64,000 nt of DNA. It comes from CAINVV01 sp037129695 (GTDB lineage: Bacteria > Bacteroidota > Bacteroidia > Bacteroidales > Prolixibacteraceae). This document shows, one piece after another, positions 8,728 through 16,398 of this stretch; the first letter of the stretch is position 1, and every line of letters starts with the position of its first letter. The DNA lies in assembly GCA_037129695.1 (NCBI GenBank), contig JBAXUL010000008.1, positions 6,299 to 70,298 of the forward strand, written 5' to 3'. Position numbers and translations under genes: made by a program. The notes under the pieces are model-generated. The model made no database searches, had not been told where the DNA came from, and saw only the letters and a program-made list of their open reading frames with translations.

Positions 8728-8784
8728 AAAAAAAGTAGGATGATCCCGAATATTTTTATTTTTGCAGTAATTAAAGAACCCGAT

Positions 8785-9249
8785 ATGATTCAAAGAATAC
8801 AGACTTTATACTTGTTGATAGCTGATTTATTGATTGCCTCACTGTTTATTTTGCCTTTTGCCGAAATGTCGGGGAAAGGTGGCAAATTATTTCTTTTCTT
8901 TCTGTCGGGCATTACTTCTGAAGAACCAGGACAAGGGGAAGTAATACAAAAATCGTGGCCTCTTCTTGTATTGACCTGTCTGATTCTGGTTTTATTGAGC
9001 CTGACGATCGTCCAATACAAGAACAGAACTCGTCAAATCAAACTTTCCTGGTTAACAGTTGTTCTTCTGCTGGGACTGGTCTCATCCATCTATTTCTCTG
9101 TATGGAAATGCAATGGTTTGCTTGGAGGTGAATATTCCATGAAAATCAGTTTCACTTTTCCGATTATTGCGGCAATATTCGTTTACCTGGCGATCCTGAG
9201 TATTGCCAAAGATGAAAAACTGGTCAAATCCATCGATCGTATTCGCTAG
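8785..9249 (+). CDS. DUF4293 family integral membrane protein
   Basis: The N-terminus MIQRIQTLYLL is the hallmark of DUF4293, a Bacteroidota-specific inner-membrane family of unknown function. Four hydrophobic segments are visible (about residues 8-27, 52-72, 82-103 and 117-138). I start at the ATG at 8785 because the family begins there; an ATG 45 bases upstream would precede a TATTTTTG promoter box at 8757-8764. The last four bases overlap the end of the convergent GAF gene. Confidence 0.88.
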   Translation: MIQRIQTLYLLIADLLIASLFILPFAEMSGKGGKLFLFFLSGITSEEPGQGEVIQKSWPLLVLTCLILVLLSLTIVQYKNRTRQIKLSWLTVVLLLGLVSSIYFSVWKCNGLLGGEYSMKISFTFPIIAAIFVYLAILSIAKDEKLVKSIDRIR

Positions 9250-9704
9250 AAGTAAATGGCAAGTTGATCAGCAATTGAAGTCAAAAATAGCTCGTCTTCC
9301 TTGGTAAATGGTGCAAAGGCATGTGAATCAATGTCTATCTCAGCAACAAATTGTCCATTTTTAATGACAGGAACCACAATTTCGCTCTGAACATCCATAC
9401 TACAAGCAATGTAATTGGTTTGCTGGGATACATCCTGAACGATCATGGACTGTTTGCTTTCTGCTACCTGACCGCACACACCTTTCCCAACAGGAATATG
9501 GGTATGCTCAGTTGGTTTACCGGAGTAGGGACCTAAAACAAGCATGTTGTTTGGTGAATCAAGCAGATAAAAACCAACCCAATCATAATGAGGAATCCGG
9601 GTACGCAGAAGTTCTGCCGTCTGCGCCATTAACTGCTGAGGTTCCGGATATTGTGACTTGAGCTCTCCAAATTGTACTAAAACGGATGAAAACAGATTCT
9701 CCAT
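9246..9704 (-). CDS. GAF domain protein, free methionine-(R)-sulfoxide reductase-like
   Basis: A single-GAF protein of the YebR/YtsP family, which reduces free methionine-R-sulfoxide. Family motifs are present: WVGFYLL, LGPYSGKP, GKGVCG with Cys77, NYIACS with Cys101 (equivalent to the catalytic cysteine), SEIVVP and a final IDIDS. The first of the family's three conserved cysteines, normally just after GKP, is absent (THR-GLU-HIS-THR instead), so the disulfide relay would use two cysteines only. Last gene of the yigZ-pyrB-pyrI unit, 9 bases after pyrI. Confidence 0.8.
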   Translation of the reverse strand: MENLFSSVLVQFGELKSQYPEPQQLMAQTAELLRTRIPHYDWVGFYLLDSPNNMLVLGPYSGKPTEHTHIPVGKGVCGQVAESKQSMIVQDVSQQTNYIACSMDVQSEIVVPVIKNGQFVAEIDIDSHAFAPFTKEDELFLTSIADQLAIYF

Positions 9705-9713
9705 TATTTCGAT

Positions 9714-10166
9714 TTATTTGATCTTTATTTCGTTTTCGTAGGTAATTTTTTCGCAGTAAAAGCACTTCATTTCTATTGGTTTTTCATTGATAATCTGAAA
9801 TTTAGTGATTACATTTTCGGCATTGGTGATGCATTTCGGGTTAAAGCACCGAACATAACCAATTACATGCTCCGGAATCCGAACAACGCGTTTCTCAACG
9901 ACTTCATAATTTCTGATAGTGTTGAGTTTGGCATTGGGAGCAACCAATGCAATTTTGTTGACTTCCTCATCCTCAAAAAATCGGTTGGCAATTTTGACAA
10001 TCGCTTTTGTTCCCATGGCTTTACTGTCGAGGTTGTTTCCGAAAGTCACCATGTTGTCAAATTCATCCAGTCTTAAAATCTGAATTACTTTGAACAGGGC
10101 CTTTGTAGGTATATGGTCAATGACGGTACCTTCCTTGATTGCACTTACGTTCAGCTGCTTTTGCAT
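9714..10166 (-). CDS. pyrI: Aspartate carbamoyltransferase regulatory subunit
   Basis: PyrI associates with PyrB trimers and confers allosteric control by nucleotides on the first committed step of pyrimidine synthesis. The 150-residue protein has the N-terminal nucleotide-binding fold (IPTKALFKVIQIL) and the C-terminal zinc site: Cys107, Cys112, Cys135 and Cys138 in the CX4C and CX2C arrangement needed for PyrB contact. It follows pyrB by 9 bases. Confidence 0.97.
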   Translation of the reverse strand: MQKQLNVSAIKEGTVIDHIPTKALFKVIQILRLDEFDNMVTFGNNLDSKAMGTKAIVKIANRFFEDEEVNKIALVAPNAKLNTIRNYEVVEKRVVRIPEHVIGYVRCFNPKCITNAENVITKFQIINEKPIEMKCFYCEKITYENEIKIK

Positions 10167-10175
10167 ATTTTCGGT

Positions 10176-11087
10176 TTATTGAAGATTTAACAAATGGGAG
10201 ATGATAGCCATTCTGGTGAACACTCCGTTTCGCGCCTGGGTGAAATAATATGCTTTCGGATTGGTATCCACGTTGGTATGTATTTCATTGATCCTGGGCA
10301 GGGGATGTAAGATTTTAACGTTTGGTTTGGTGTTTTCGAGCATCTCATTTTTAAGGATGTAGACATTCTTAACCTTCTCGTATTCAACAGGATCAATAAA
10401 TCGCTCCTTTTGTACACGGGTCATATAGATAATGTCAGCCTGATTGATGATTTCATTGAATTCGAGGTGCTCGAAGTAGCGGATTCCTCTGTTGGAAAGG
10501 AATAGTTTGTACTCATCGGGCATGGCTAATTCAGGGGGTGCAACAAAATTGAAAATTGGGTTTTGAAACTGCGACATGGCCATCAGAAGGCTGTGGACCG
10601 TTCGCCCGTACTTCAGATCACCTACCATGAAAAGATTGATATCATCCAACCGGCCCTGTGTTTTCATGATCGAATACATGTCGAGCAGGGTTTGACTAGG
10701 GTGCTGGTTGGCGCCATCACCTGCATTGATCACCGGTACATCCGAGACCTCGGCCGCATACCTGGCGCTCCCTTCGAGAGGATGCCGCATGATGATCATA
10801 TCGGCATAATTGCTCACCATCCTGATCGTATCATGCAAAGATTCTCCCTTTGAAACACTGGAGGAATTTGAATCCGAAAAACCGATAATCTTCCCACCCA
10901 AACGATTGATGGCAGTTTCAAAACTAAGTCTTGTGCGCGTGGAGGGTTCAAAAAAAAGTGTGGCAATCACTTTCCCTTTCAACAACTGCTGGTTCGGATT
11001 GGCTTCGAATTTTGCGGAAAGCTCCATGATCTTCAGATATTCCTCCTTAGAAAAATCAGTGATAGAGATTAAACTTTTTTGGCTCAT
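10176..11087 (-). CDS. pyrB: Aspartate carbamoyltransferase catalytic subunit
   Basis: Catalyses carbamoyl phosphate plus L-aspartate to N-carbamoyl-aspartate. The carbamoyl-phosphate loop FFEPSTRTR (Ser49-Thr50-Arg51-Thr52-Arg53), the HPSQTLLD segment and the C-terminal HPLPR motif are intact. The length of 303 aa is typical. It stands between yigZ and pyrI in one direction, so the holoenzyme subunits are co-expressed. Confidence 0.97.
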   Translation of the reverse strand: MSQKSLISITDFSKEEYLKIMELSAKFEANPNQQLLKGKVIATLFFEPSTRTRLSFETAINRLGGKIIGFSDSNSSSVSKGESLHDTIRMVSNYADMIIMRHPLEGSARYAAEVSDVPVINAGDGANQHPSQTLLDMYSIMKTQGRLDDINLFMVGDLKYGRTVHSLLMAMSQFQNPIFNFVAPPELAMPDEYKLFLSNRGIRYFEHLEFNEIINQADIIYMTRVQKERFIDPVEYEKVKNVYILKNEMLENTKPNVKILHPLPRINEIHTNVDTNPKAYYFTQARNGVFTRMAIISHLLNLQ

Positions 11088-11124
11088 AGTTCCTTGGTAT
11101 ATAGTTTTTTTGATTTCAATTCCG

Positions 11125-11730
11125 TCAGGTTTTTCGGGTTAAGATGCCTTCAATCTTTTCAATTTTCGATTCAATTTCAAGCAGTTTTGAAGATCTGACC
11201 TTGATTGTAATCCTGCACTGAAGATCAAATTGGGAATTGACTATTTCCAATTGTTCCTCCTTGATTAAAAGCATCAGGTCGTTCATGGCAGCATATTCAA
11301 AATCGATATCTAATATATGTTCAATAGTCTGAGTAACAATTTGGGCATGGTCGAGGGCATCCGCTGCCGCTAATTTATATGCCTGAATAAGTCCGCTCAC
11401 TCCAAGTAATGTACCCCCAAAATACCTCACAACTACTACTAGAATATTAGTGAGATTATGCGAAACTATTTGTCCGTAAATAGGCCTGCCAGCAGTTCCG
11501 GAAGGTTCACCATCATCATTGACTCTGTACCTTTCGTGATCTTGTCCCAGACTCCATGCAAAGCAACAATGCCTGGCCGAATAATGCTCCTTCCGAATGC
11601 TAGCCAGAATATTTTTAATCTCTTCCTCGGTCCTTACAGAAAAAGCGAAAGAAAGAAATTTGCTTCCTTTTTCTTTAAACAATCCTTCTGATGGTTGTGT
11701 AATCGTCAGATAAGTGTCAGAAAGCATCAT
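11125..11730 (-). CDS. YigZ/IMPACT family protein
   Basis: The IMPACT/YigZ domain occupies residues about 10-120, with the family motifs KGSKFL, ARHCCFAW, NDDGEPSGTAGRPI and VVVRYFGG. Members are linked to translation control or RNA binding in eukaryotes; the bacterial role is unsettled. The C-terminal 75 residues form the second alpha/beta domain (DUF1949-like). Two adjacent ATGs are possible starts. It lies 37 bases upstream of pyrB in the same direction. Confidence 0.92.
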   Translation of the reverse strand: MMLSDTYLTITQPSEGLFKEKGSKFLSFAFSVRTEEEIKNILASIRKEHYSARHCCFAWSLGQDHERYRVNDDGEPSGTAGRPIYGQIVSHNLTNILVVVVRYFGGTLLGVSGLIQAYKLAAADALDHAQIVTQTIEHILDIDFEYAAMNDLMLLIKEEQLEIVNSQFDLQCRITIKVRSSKLLEIESKIEKIEGILTRKT

Positions 11731-11760
11731 TTATATTGTTGAATAGAACCATTTTAAGTT

Positions 11761-11788
11761 AAAAAAAAAGCAAACTTTTCAGTCTGCT
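11761..11788 (-). terminator. Intrinsic terminator after dnaA
   Basis: On the minus strand AGCAGAC (11782-11788) pairs with GTTTGCT (11769-11775) with one wobble, followed by a run of nine T residues. It lies 10 bases past the dnaA stop codon. Confidence 0.72.
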
Positions 11789-11798
11789 CATTCGAAAA

Positions 11799-13229
11799 TT
11801 ACATTTTCAGTTTATTTTCAATTTCATCAATACTTAATCTAAAATTCTTATCGATCTCTTTCAGATTCGTCACTGTTCTGCATGCATGAAGAACAGTCGC
11901 ATGGTCTTTACCACCAATTTGTGAACCGATAGAGGCGAGCGATGACTGCGTCAGATTCTTTGAAAAGTACATGGCTATTTGCCGGGCTTGTACGATTTCT
12001 CTCTTTCTGGTTTTTACAGCCAACGAATCTACCGGGATACAAAAATAATCAGAGACAACCTTTGATATGTAATCTATAGTTAACTCTCTCTTGGTGTTGT
12101 TAACCAATTTGTTAATCATTTTGATGGCAAGATCCAGCGTAATTTCCTTTCTGTTCAAAGTGGCCTGGGCCAACAAAGAAATCAGTGCACCTTCCAGTTC
12201 CCTGACATTGCTATTGATATGGGAAGCAATGTATTCAAGCACTTCATCCGAGATAACAATTCCATCCTTGTATATTTTTTTCCGGAGGATGTTCATCCTG
12301 GTTTCAAAATCAGGAACCTGCAAATCGGCGGTCAGTCCCCATTTGAAGCGGGAGAGCAGTCGCTGTTCCATTCCCTTCAATTCGATGGGCGATTTGTCGG
12401 AAGTCAGGATAAGCTGTTTGCCTGACTGATGCAGGTGATTGAATATATGGAAAAAGGTTTCCTGTGTCTTTTCTTTCCCGGCAAATTCCTGTACATCATC
12501 GATGATCAGAACATCGATCATCTGATAAAAATGTAGGAAGTCGTTGCGTGAGTTGTTTCGGGTTGCTTCGGAAAACTGGATAAAGAACTTATTTGCATTT
12601 ACATAAAGCACTATCTTGTCGGGAAAACGTTCCTTAACCTCAATTCCGATGGCTTGTGCCAGGTGGGTTTTGCCCAATCCTGAATTACCATAGAGCATTA
12701 AAGGATTGAATGCGGTTCCACCCGGTTTTTGAGCTACCGCGTAACCGGCACTGCGTGCCAGACGGTTGCATTCTCCTTCAATGAAATTGTCAAATGTATT
12801 GTCCGATTTTAATTGAGAATCAATTTGAATTTTCTGTATGCCCGGAATGACAAACGGGTTGCGGATTCCGCTTTCTTCTGAAGGCAGTAAGGCAGAAACA
12901 GGCTTGTTCTTTAAGTTATTATTTTGATTGGTTGGTAATTTGATGGAATAAGGCTTGTTATTTGCGCTGTTGTTATTGTCAACAATTACGTTGTATTCAA
13001 GTTTCGCACCTGTACCAAGTTCTTTTCTGAGGGTTTTTCTCAGAATATCGATGTACTGCTCTTCAAGGTATTCATAAAAGAATGGACTTGGAACCTGAAT
13101 AGTAAGGATATTGTTTTCAAGTTTAAGCGGAACGATCGGCTCGAACCATGTTCTGTAACTTATGTTGGGGACATTGTCTTTAATAATCCTTAGACAATTG
13201 TCCCATATTCCGATGTGATCTTTCTCCAT
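11799..13229 (-). CDS. dnaA: Chromosomal replication initiator DnaA
   Basis: AAA+ ATPase that binds DnaA boxes and melts oriC. Domain I (about residues 1-90) and a variable linker (90-145) precede the AAA+ core: Walker A GNSGLGKT at 181-188, Walker B LIIDDVQEF and the arginine-finger region. The C-terminal DNA-binding helix-turn-helix carries the signature GGKDHATVLHACR. The length of 476 aa is normal. No dnaN follows and no DnaA-box cluster is visible on either side, so this need not be the origin. Confidence 0.98.
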   Translation of the reverse strand: MEKDHIGIWDNCLRIIKDNVPNISYRTWFEPIVPLKLENNILTIQVPSPFFYEYLEEQYIDILRKTLRKELGTGAKLEYNVIVDNNNSANNKPYSIKLPTNQNNNLKNKPVSALLPSEESGIRNPFVIPGIQKIQIDSQLKSDNTFDNFIEGECNRLARSAGYAVAQKPGGTAFNPLMLYGNSGLGKTHLAQAIGIEVKERFPDKIVLYVNANKFFIQFSEATRNNSRNDFLHFYQMIDVLIIDDVQEFAGKEKTQETFFHIFNHLHQSGKQLILTSDKSPIELKGMEQRLLSRFKWGLTADLQVPDFETRMNILRKKIYKDGIVISDEVLEYIASHINSNVRELEGALISLLAQATLNRKEITLDLAIKMINKLVNNTKRELTIDYISKVVSDYFCIPVDSLAVKTRKREIVQARQIAMYFSKNLTQSSLASIGSQIGGKDHATVLHACRTVTNLKEIDKNFRLSIDEIENKLKM

Positions 13230-13546
13230 TTAGGTGTTGGTAAAATAATTTCGAATAAATAAAATCTGAAAAAAATGTAAGAAGAAGGAATCACACTAAA
13301 TTAAAATGTAGGGAGGTATTCATCATGTAATTGTATATATATTTAATAAATTTGTTGTCTAATATTCTAAGTGCCTGATAATCAGAGACATACGAAACAT
13401 TAAAGGCCAAAGTACTTATAGAACGATAATTCAATATTTTTTTAAACCTTAAATTTTTGATGCTTAATACTTTGCGGAAGGCAAATATCAATAAAAATCA
13501 ATCTTATTTCGTTGGGTTAAATTAGTTAAAAAAGATTAATTGAAAA
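13230..13546. other. 317-base gap between dnaA and the MCE gene, no gene seen
   Basis: Very AT-rich. I looked for TTATNCACA-type DnaA boxes and found none. A 66-codon minus-strand frame here has no recognisable features. It probably holds the dnaA promoter and leader, but no full TAnnTTTG box stands out. Confidence 0.5.
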
Positions 13547-14806
13547 TCAATTTGAACAAATTTTTAGTGCTTTTTTTAAAGAAATTTCTTCTTTGTTCTG
13601 ATATGCTTTCAAAGATGCTTGAGGAAAAGAGAGTTGCGCCTTATTTAGAATGATTCTAATTTTATCGTACGACTTATCCTGCCCTGCAAAATATAGAAAT
13701 TTGGAACCCGACTGTTCTTCGGTAATATTTTTAATTCCTTGAAATACAGATGATTCTAAAGGAATTTTCACAGTTGAACTGAATAAGAAAATTTTAAAGT
13801 CAATTGTTTCATTGACATGATAAGTTGCACTCGGAGCCAGATAAACTTCTTTCCCAAAGTCAAAAGCTGATACTTTCAGATATCGGTGAGGGTTTTTCTT
13901 CAGATCAATGAGCAGCTGATTCAAATTATCGCTCGATTCGGCCAGTCGGTTATAAAGGGTAGAATCTTTTACCAGAAGTCCGATGGTTCCTTTTGATTCG
14001 TTGATGCTTTTGAGGATAGTTTCCAATCCTGCAACAGACTCGTTCAGGTGATGCATGGTGGATTTCACCTCCGCTGGATTAATTGAATCACTGATGGCAG
14101 AGAAATTATTTAAAATGTGGCCCAATGCTTTGGAGTCCTTATTAAACTGATCCGTCATCTCTTTCATGTTGACAATGGATGCTGAAAGGTTATTTTTTTG
14201 ATCATTCATCACCTCACTCAAATCGCTGGAGATCCTTTCCATGTTTTCCATGGTCAGACTGATTTGCTCAATACTTTTGCTGATACTCCTCCTGGTCTCG
14301 CTGTTAAGTAACAGAGAGACACTTGAAACAATTGAATCAAGTGACACAATCAATCGTTCCGCTTTGGCCTTGATAGGTGCTATCTGCTCTGCTACCTGAC
14401 TCTTGATGTCACTCTCTATTTTAGTTTTGATGGTGTCGTTGTGCTGGTAAAATTTTGAAGATTTACCCAAATTCAATTTCACAATCTTTGAACCAAGGAG
14501 GTCATTGCTCGCGATTTCAGCGATCGTACCAACAGGTAATGGGAATTTATTGAATACTGCAATTTTGACAATCAGGTCTCCGGATAAATCTTCTGCAAAA
14601 TACACCTCACGCACATAACCTATTTTAAGGCCATTGAGTTGAACGATGGTTGATGCTTCGAGTCCTGCAACATTATGATACCTGGCAATGAATACTTTCT
14701 CTGTTCTGAAAATGTCGCGTCCTTTCAAAAAATTGATTCCCCAAACCAAAACAACGAAGCTGATAGTCAATACAATACCAATCTTGGATGTTTTTGAGAT
14801 TTTCAC
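13547..14806 (-). CDS. MlaD/MCE family lipid-transport substrate-binding protein
   Basis: Periplasmic component of Mla-type phospholipid transport between the membranes. One N-terminal transmembrane anchor (about residues 8-27) precedes a single MCE domain (about 38-115; motif GLEASTIVQLNGLKIGYV). A long helical region (about 130-320) with heptads follows, then a small C-terminal domain. The start codon is GTG. It lies between the cell-wall amidase and dnaA, its ABC partners not being in the window, and has its own promoter box. The amidase-MlaD adjacency is familiar in Bacteroidota. Confidence 0.88.
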   Translation of the reverse strand: MKISKTSKIGIVLTISFVVLVWGINFLKGRDIFRTEKVFIARYHNVAGLEASTIVQLNGLKIGYVREVYFAEDLSGDLIVKIAVFNKFPLPVGTIAEIASNDLLGSKIVKLNLGKSSKFYQHNDTIKTKIESDIKSQVAEQIAPIKAKAERLIVSLDSIVSSVSLLLNSETRRSISKSIEQISLTMENMERISSDLSEVMNDQKNNLSASIVNMKEMTDQFNKDSKALGHILNNFSAISDSINPAEVKSTMHHLNESVAGLETILKSINESKGTIGLLVKDSTLYNRLAESSDNLNQLLIDLKKNPHRYLKVSAFDFGKEVYLAPSATYHVNETIDFKIFLFSSTVKIPLESSVFQGIKNITEEQSGSKFLYFAGQDKSYDKIRIILNKAQLSFPQASLKAYQNKEEISLKKALKICSN

Positions 14807-14897
14807 TGGTTACTATTTTTTGTTTGTAATTAGGTTATTTATTTTCTTCATTGTTTCCTTTAGAATAAAGGTCTGAAAGGAAAACTAAGACTGCGTG

Positions 14898-14905
14898 CAA
14901 AGTTA
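14898..14905 (-). promoter_or_regulatory. -7 promoter box for the MCE gene
   Basis: Minus-strand TAACTTTG, a full match to TAnnTTTG, 92 bases upstream of the GTG start. A TTTG lies 14 bases further upstream, closer than ideal. Confidence 0.55.
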
Positions 14906-14959
14906 AAGAGGATTTAATTCAAAAAGACATCAATTCCCAATTAACTTTCAAAAGTATTG

Positions 14960-16258
14960 TTATTTTTTACCGTGACCATCACCTACCATCCTGGTATGGT
15001 TGTCCTTAACTGATACAATAAATGCATCAGGGAAGATTTTGGAGACGGTAACGAATTTTGAACTTGTTTCTTTGAAAGAATCACTTTCGTTGCATATGTA
15101 TTTGTATTTCCCATCCTGAATAATCTCCCTGACAGGCAAAATTCCTTTAAAGACTTTGGAATAGGGTTCAATTTTCTTTGAGAAAACTCCAATTTGTATG
15201 GCAAAGGTTGTTTTATTAAGCAGACGAGGTTTCAAATCTGTCTGATTCTCGGTCTGAATTACTTTAGATCCGGCAGTGGTATTATGTACGGAAGGTTTTG
15301 CTTCAGGCGCAATCAGATCTTCTTTAACTGATACAGTCTCCGGTTGCGGTTTGTCCAACGGTTTCGGAATTTTCCCTTTTTTCGTTTGGCTGGATGTTTT
15401 TTTTCCATCGCTGATGGTGTCCATCACCAAATTGTCCTTCGAATCAATCTTGTTCAGGTAGTTGACCAGCGACCCGTAAATAGACTGGGCAATTTCAGAT
15501 CTCCCATCCTCTGTTAAGAGAAAACTATTCTCCTTTTTGTTGCTTAGGTAACCCGTTTCAATCAAAACGCTTGGCATGGAAGTTTCCCTCAAAACTAAAA
15601 ATCCTGCTTGTCTGACCTCTCTGTCGTGTCTTTGTGCCAATTCTTTGAAATTGGATTGCAATATGGAAGCGAAACGCAGACTTTGATCAAGATAGGTGCC
15701 CTGGATCAACTCAAACATGATGTACGATTCCGACAAATTGGGATTAAATCCCTCATAACGCCTTGAGTAGTTTTCTTCCAGTAAGATAACGCTGTTTTCT
15801 TTTTTGGCCACATTCAGGTTGTCCTCGGTTCGGTGCAATCCCAGAACATAGGTTTCTGTACCGTTTATTTCCGGGCTACCGCAATAATTCGCATGGACAG
15901 ATATAAAAAGATCCGCATGTATCTTGTTGGCTATCTGCGCTCTGTCCATTAATGGGATGAAATAGTCCCCGTCCCGAGTAAATACCACTTTGATGTTATT
16001 CTGATTTTGTCTGACCAGTCTTCCAAGTTTGAGGGCAATATCCAGGACAATGTCCTTTTCTCTTGCTTTACCAACAGCGGTGCCCGGATCTTTTCCTCCA
16101 TGCCCCGGGTCAATGACAACGGTTTTCTGAAGTTGAGTATCCCTTCTTTGAGCGACAACCGACTCAAAGATGCAAAAAGCGAAGATGACGAGGACAATCA
16201 ATCGGATACGAACCATACTCTTTCTGATCACTTGAATATATTCTGAAAATGGCATCAT
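14960..16258 (-). CDS. N-acetylmuramoyl-L-alanine amidase with C-terminal SPOR-like domain
   Basis: Zinc amidase (Amidase_3) that cuts the bond between muramic acid and the stem peptide, for daughter-cell separation. The zinc and catalytic residues are present: His53 in DPGHGG, Glu67, His122 in SVHAN and Glu234 in LIETGYLSN. A low-complexity linker (about 260-345) leads to a SPOR-like domain (about 350-425; FAIQIGVFSKK), suited to peptidoglycan at the septum. A start at the ATG at 16216 gives a more classical signal peptide; 16258 gives a 14-residue extension. Confidence 0.93.
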   Translation of the reverse strand: MMPFSEYIQVIRKSMVRIRLIVLVIFAFCIFESVVAQRRDTQLQKTVVIDPGHGGKDPGTAVGKAREKDIVLDIALKLGRLVRQNQNNIKVVFTRDGDYFIPLMDRAQIANKIHADLFISVHANYCGSPEINGTETYVLGLHRTEDNLNVAKKENSVILLEENYSRRYEGFNPNLSESYIMFELIQGTYLDQSLRFASILQSNFKELAQRHDREVRQAGFLVLRETSMPSVLIETGYLSNKKENSFLLTEDGRSEIAQSIYGSLVNYLNKIDSKDNLVMDTISDGKKTSSQTKKGKIPKPLDKPQPETVSVKEDLIAPEAKPSVHNTTAGSKVIQTENQTDLKPRLLNKTTFAIQIGVFSKKIEPYSKVFKGILPVREIIQDGKYKYICNESDSFKETSSKFVTVSKIFPDAFIVSVKDNHTRMVGDGHGKK

Positions 16259-16278
16259 TATTATATTGTAAACCTATA

Positions 16279-16286
16279 CAAAAATA
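16279..16286 (-). promoter_or_regulatory. -7 promoter box for the amidase gene
   Basis: Minus-strand TATTTTTG matches TAnnTTTG, with ATTG 18 bases upstream as an imperfect -33. It is divergent from the lptD promoter 50 bases away. Confidence 0.62.
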
Positions 16287-16335
16287 GAAGATTAAATTAT
16301 TTATCAATGAACCCTTTTAGTCAGCTAGGATTTTT

Positions 16336-16343
16336 TACTTTTG
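16336..16343 (+). promoter_or_regulatory. -7 promoter box for lptD
   Basis: TACTTTTG, a full match to TAnnTTTG; the upstream -33 region holds only TTTT at the right distance (17 bases). The predicted transcript start near 16350 supports initiation at the TTG codon at 16399 rather than further upstream. Confidence 0.6.
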
Positions 16344-16398
16344 CCTATCAGACCGGAAGTAATAAATTCAGGATTAAAAACGGTCTAATTCATTAGAT

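Noticed and set aside
13291..13491. 66-codon minus-strand frame between dnaA and the MCE gene
   Set aside because: Low-complexity AT-rich translation, no promoter or start context, likely chance.
13230..13546. Possible oriC beside dnaA
   Set aside because: AT-rich but no DnaA boxes on either strand.
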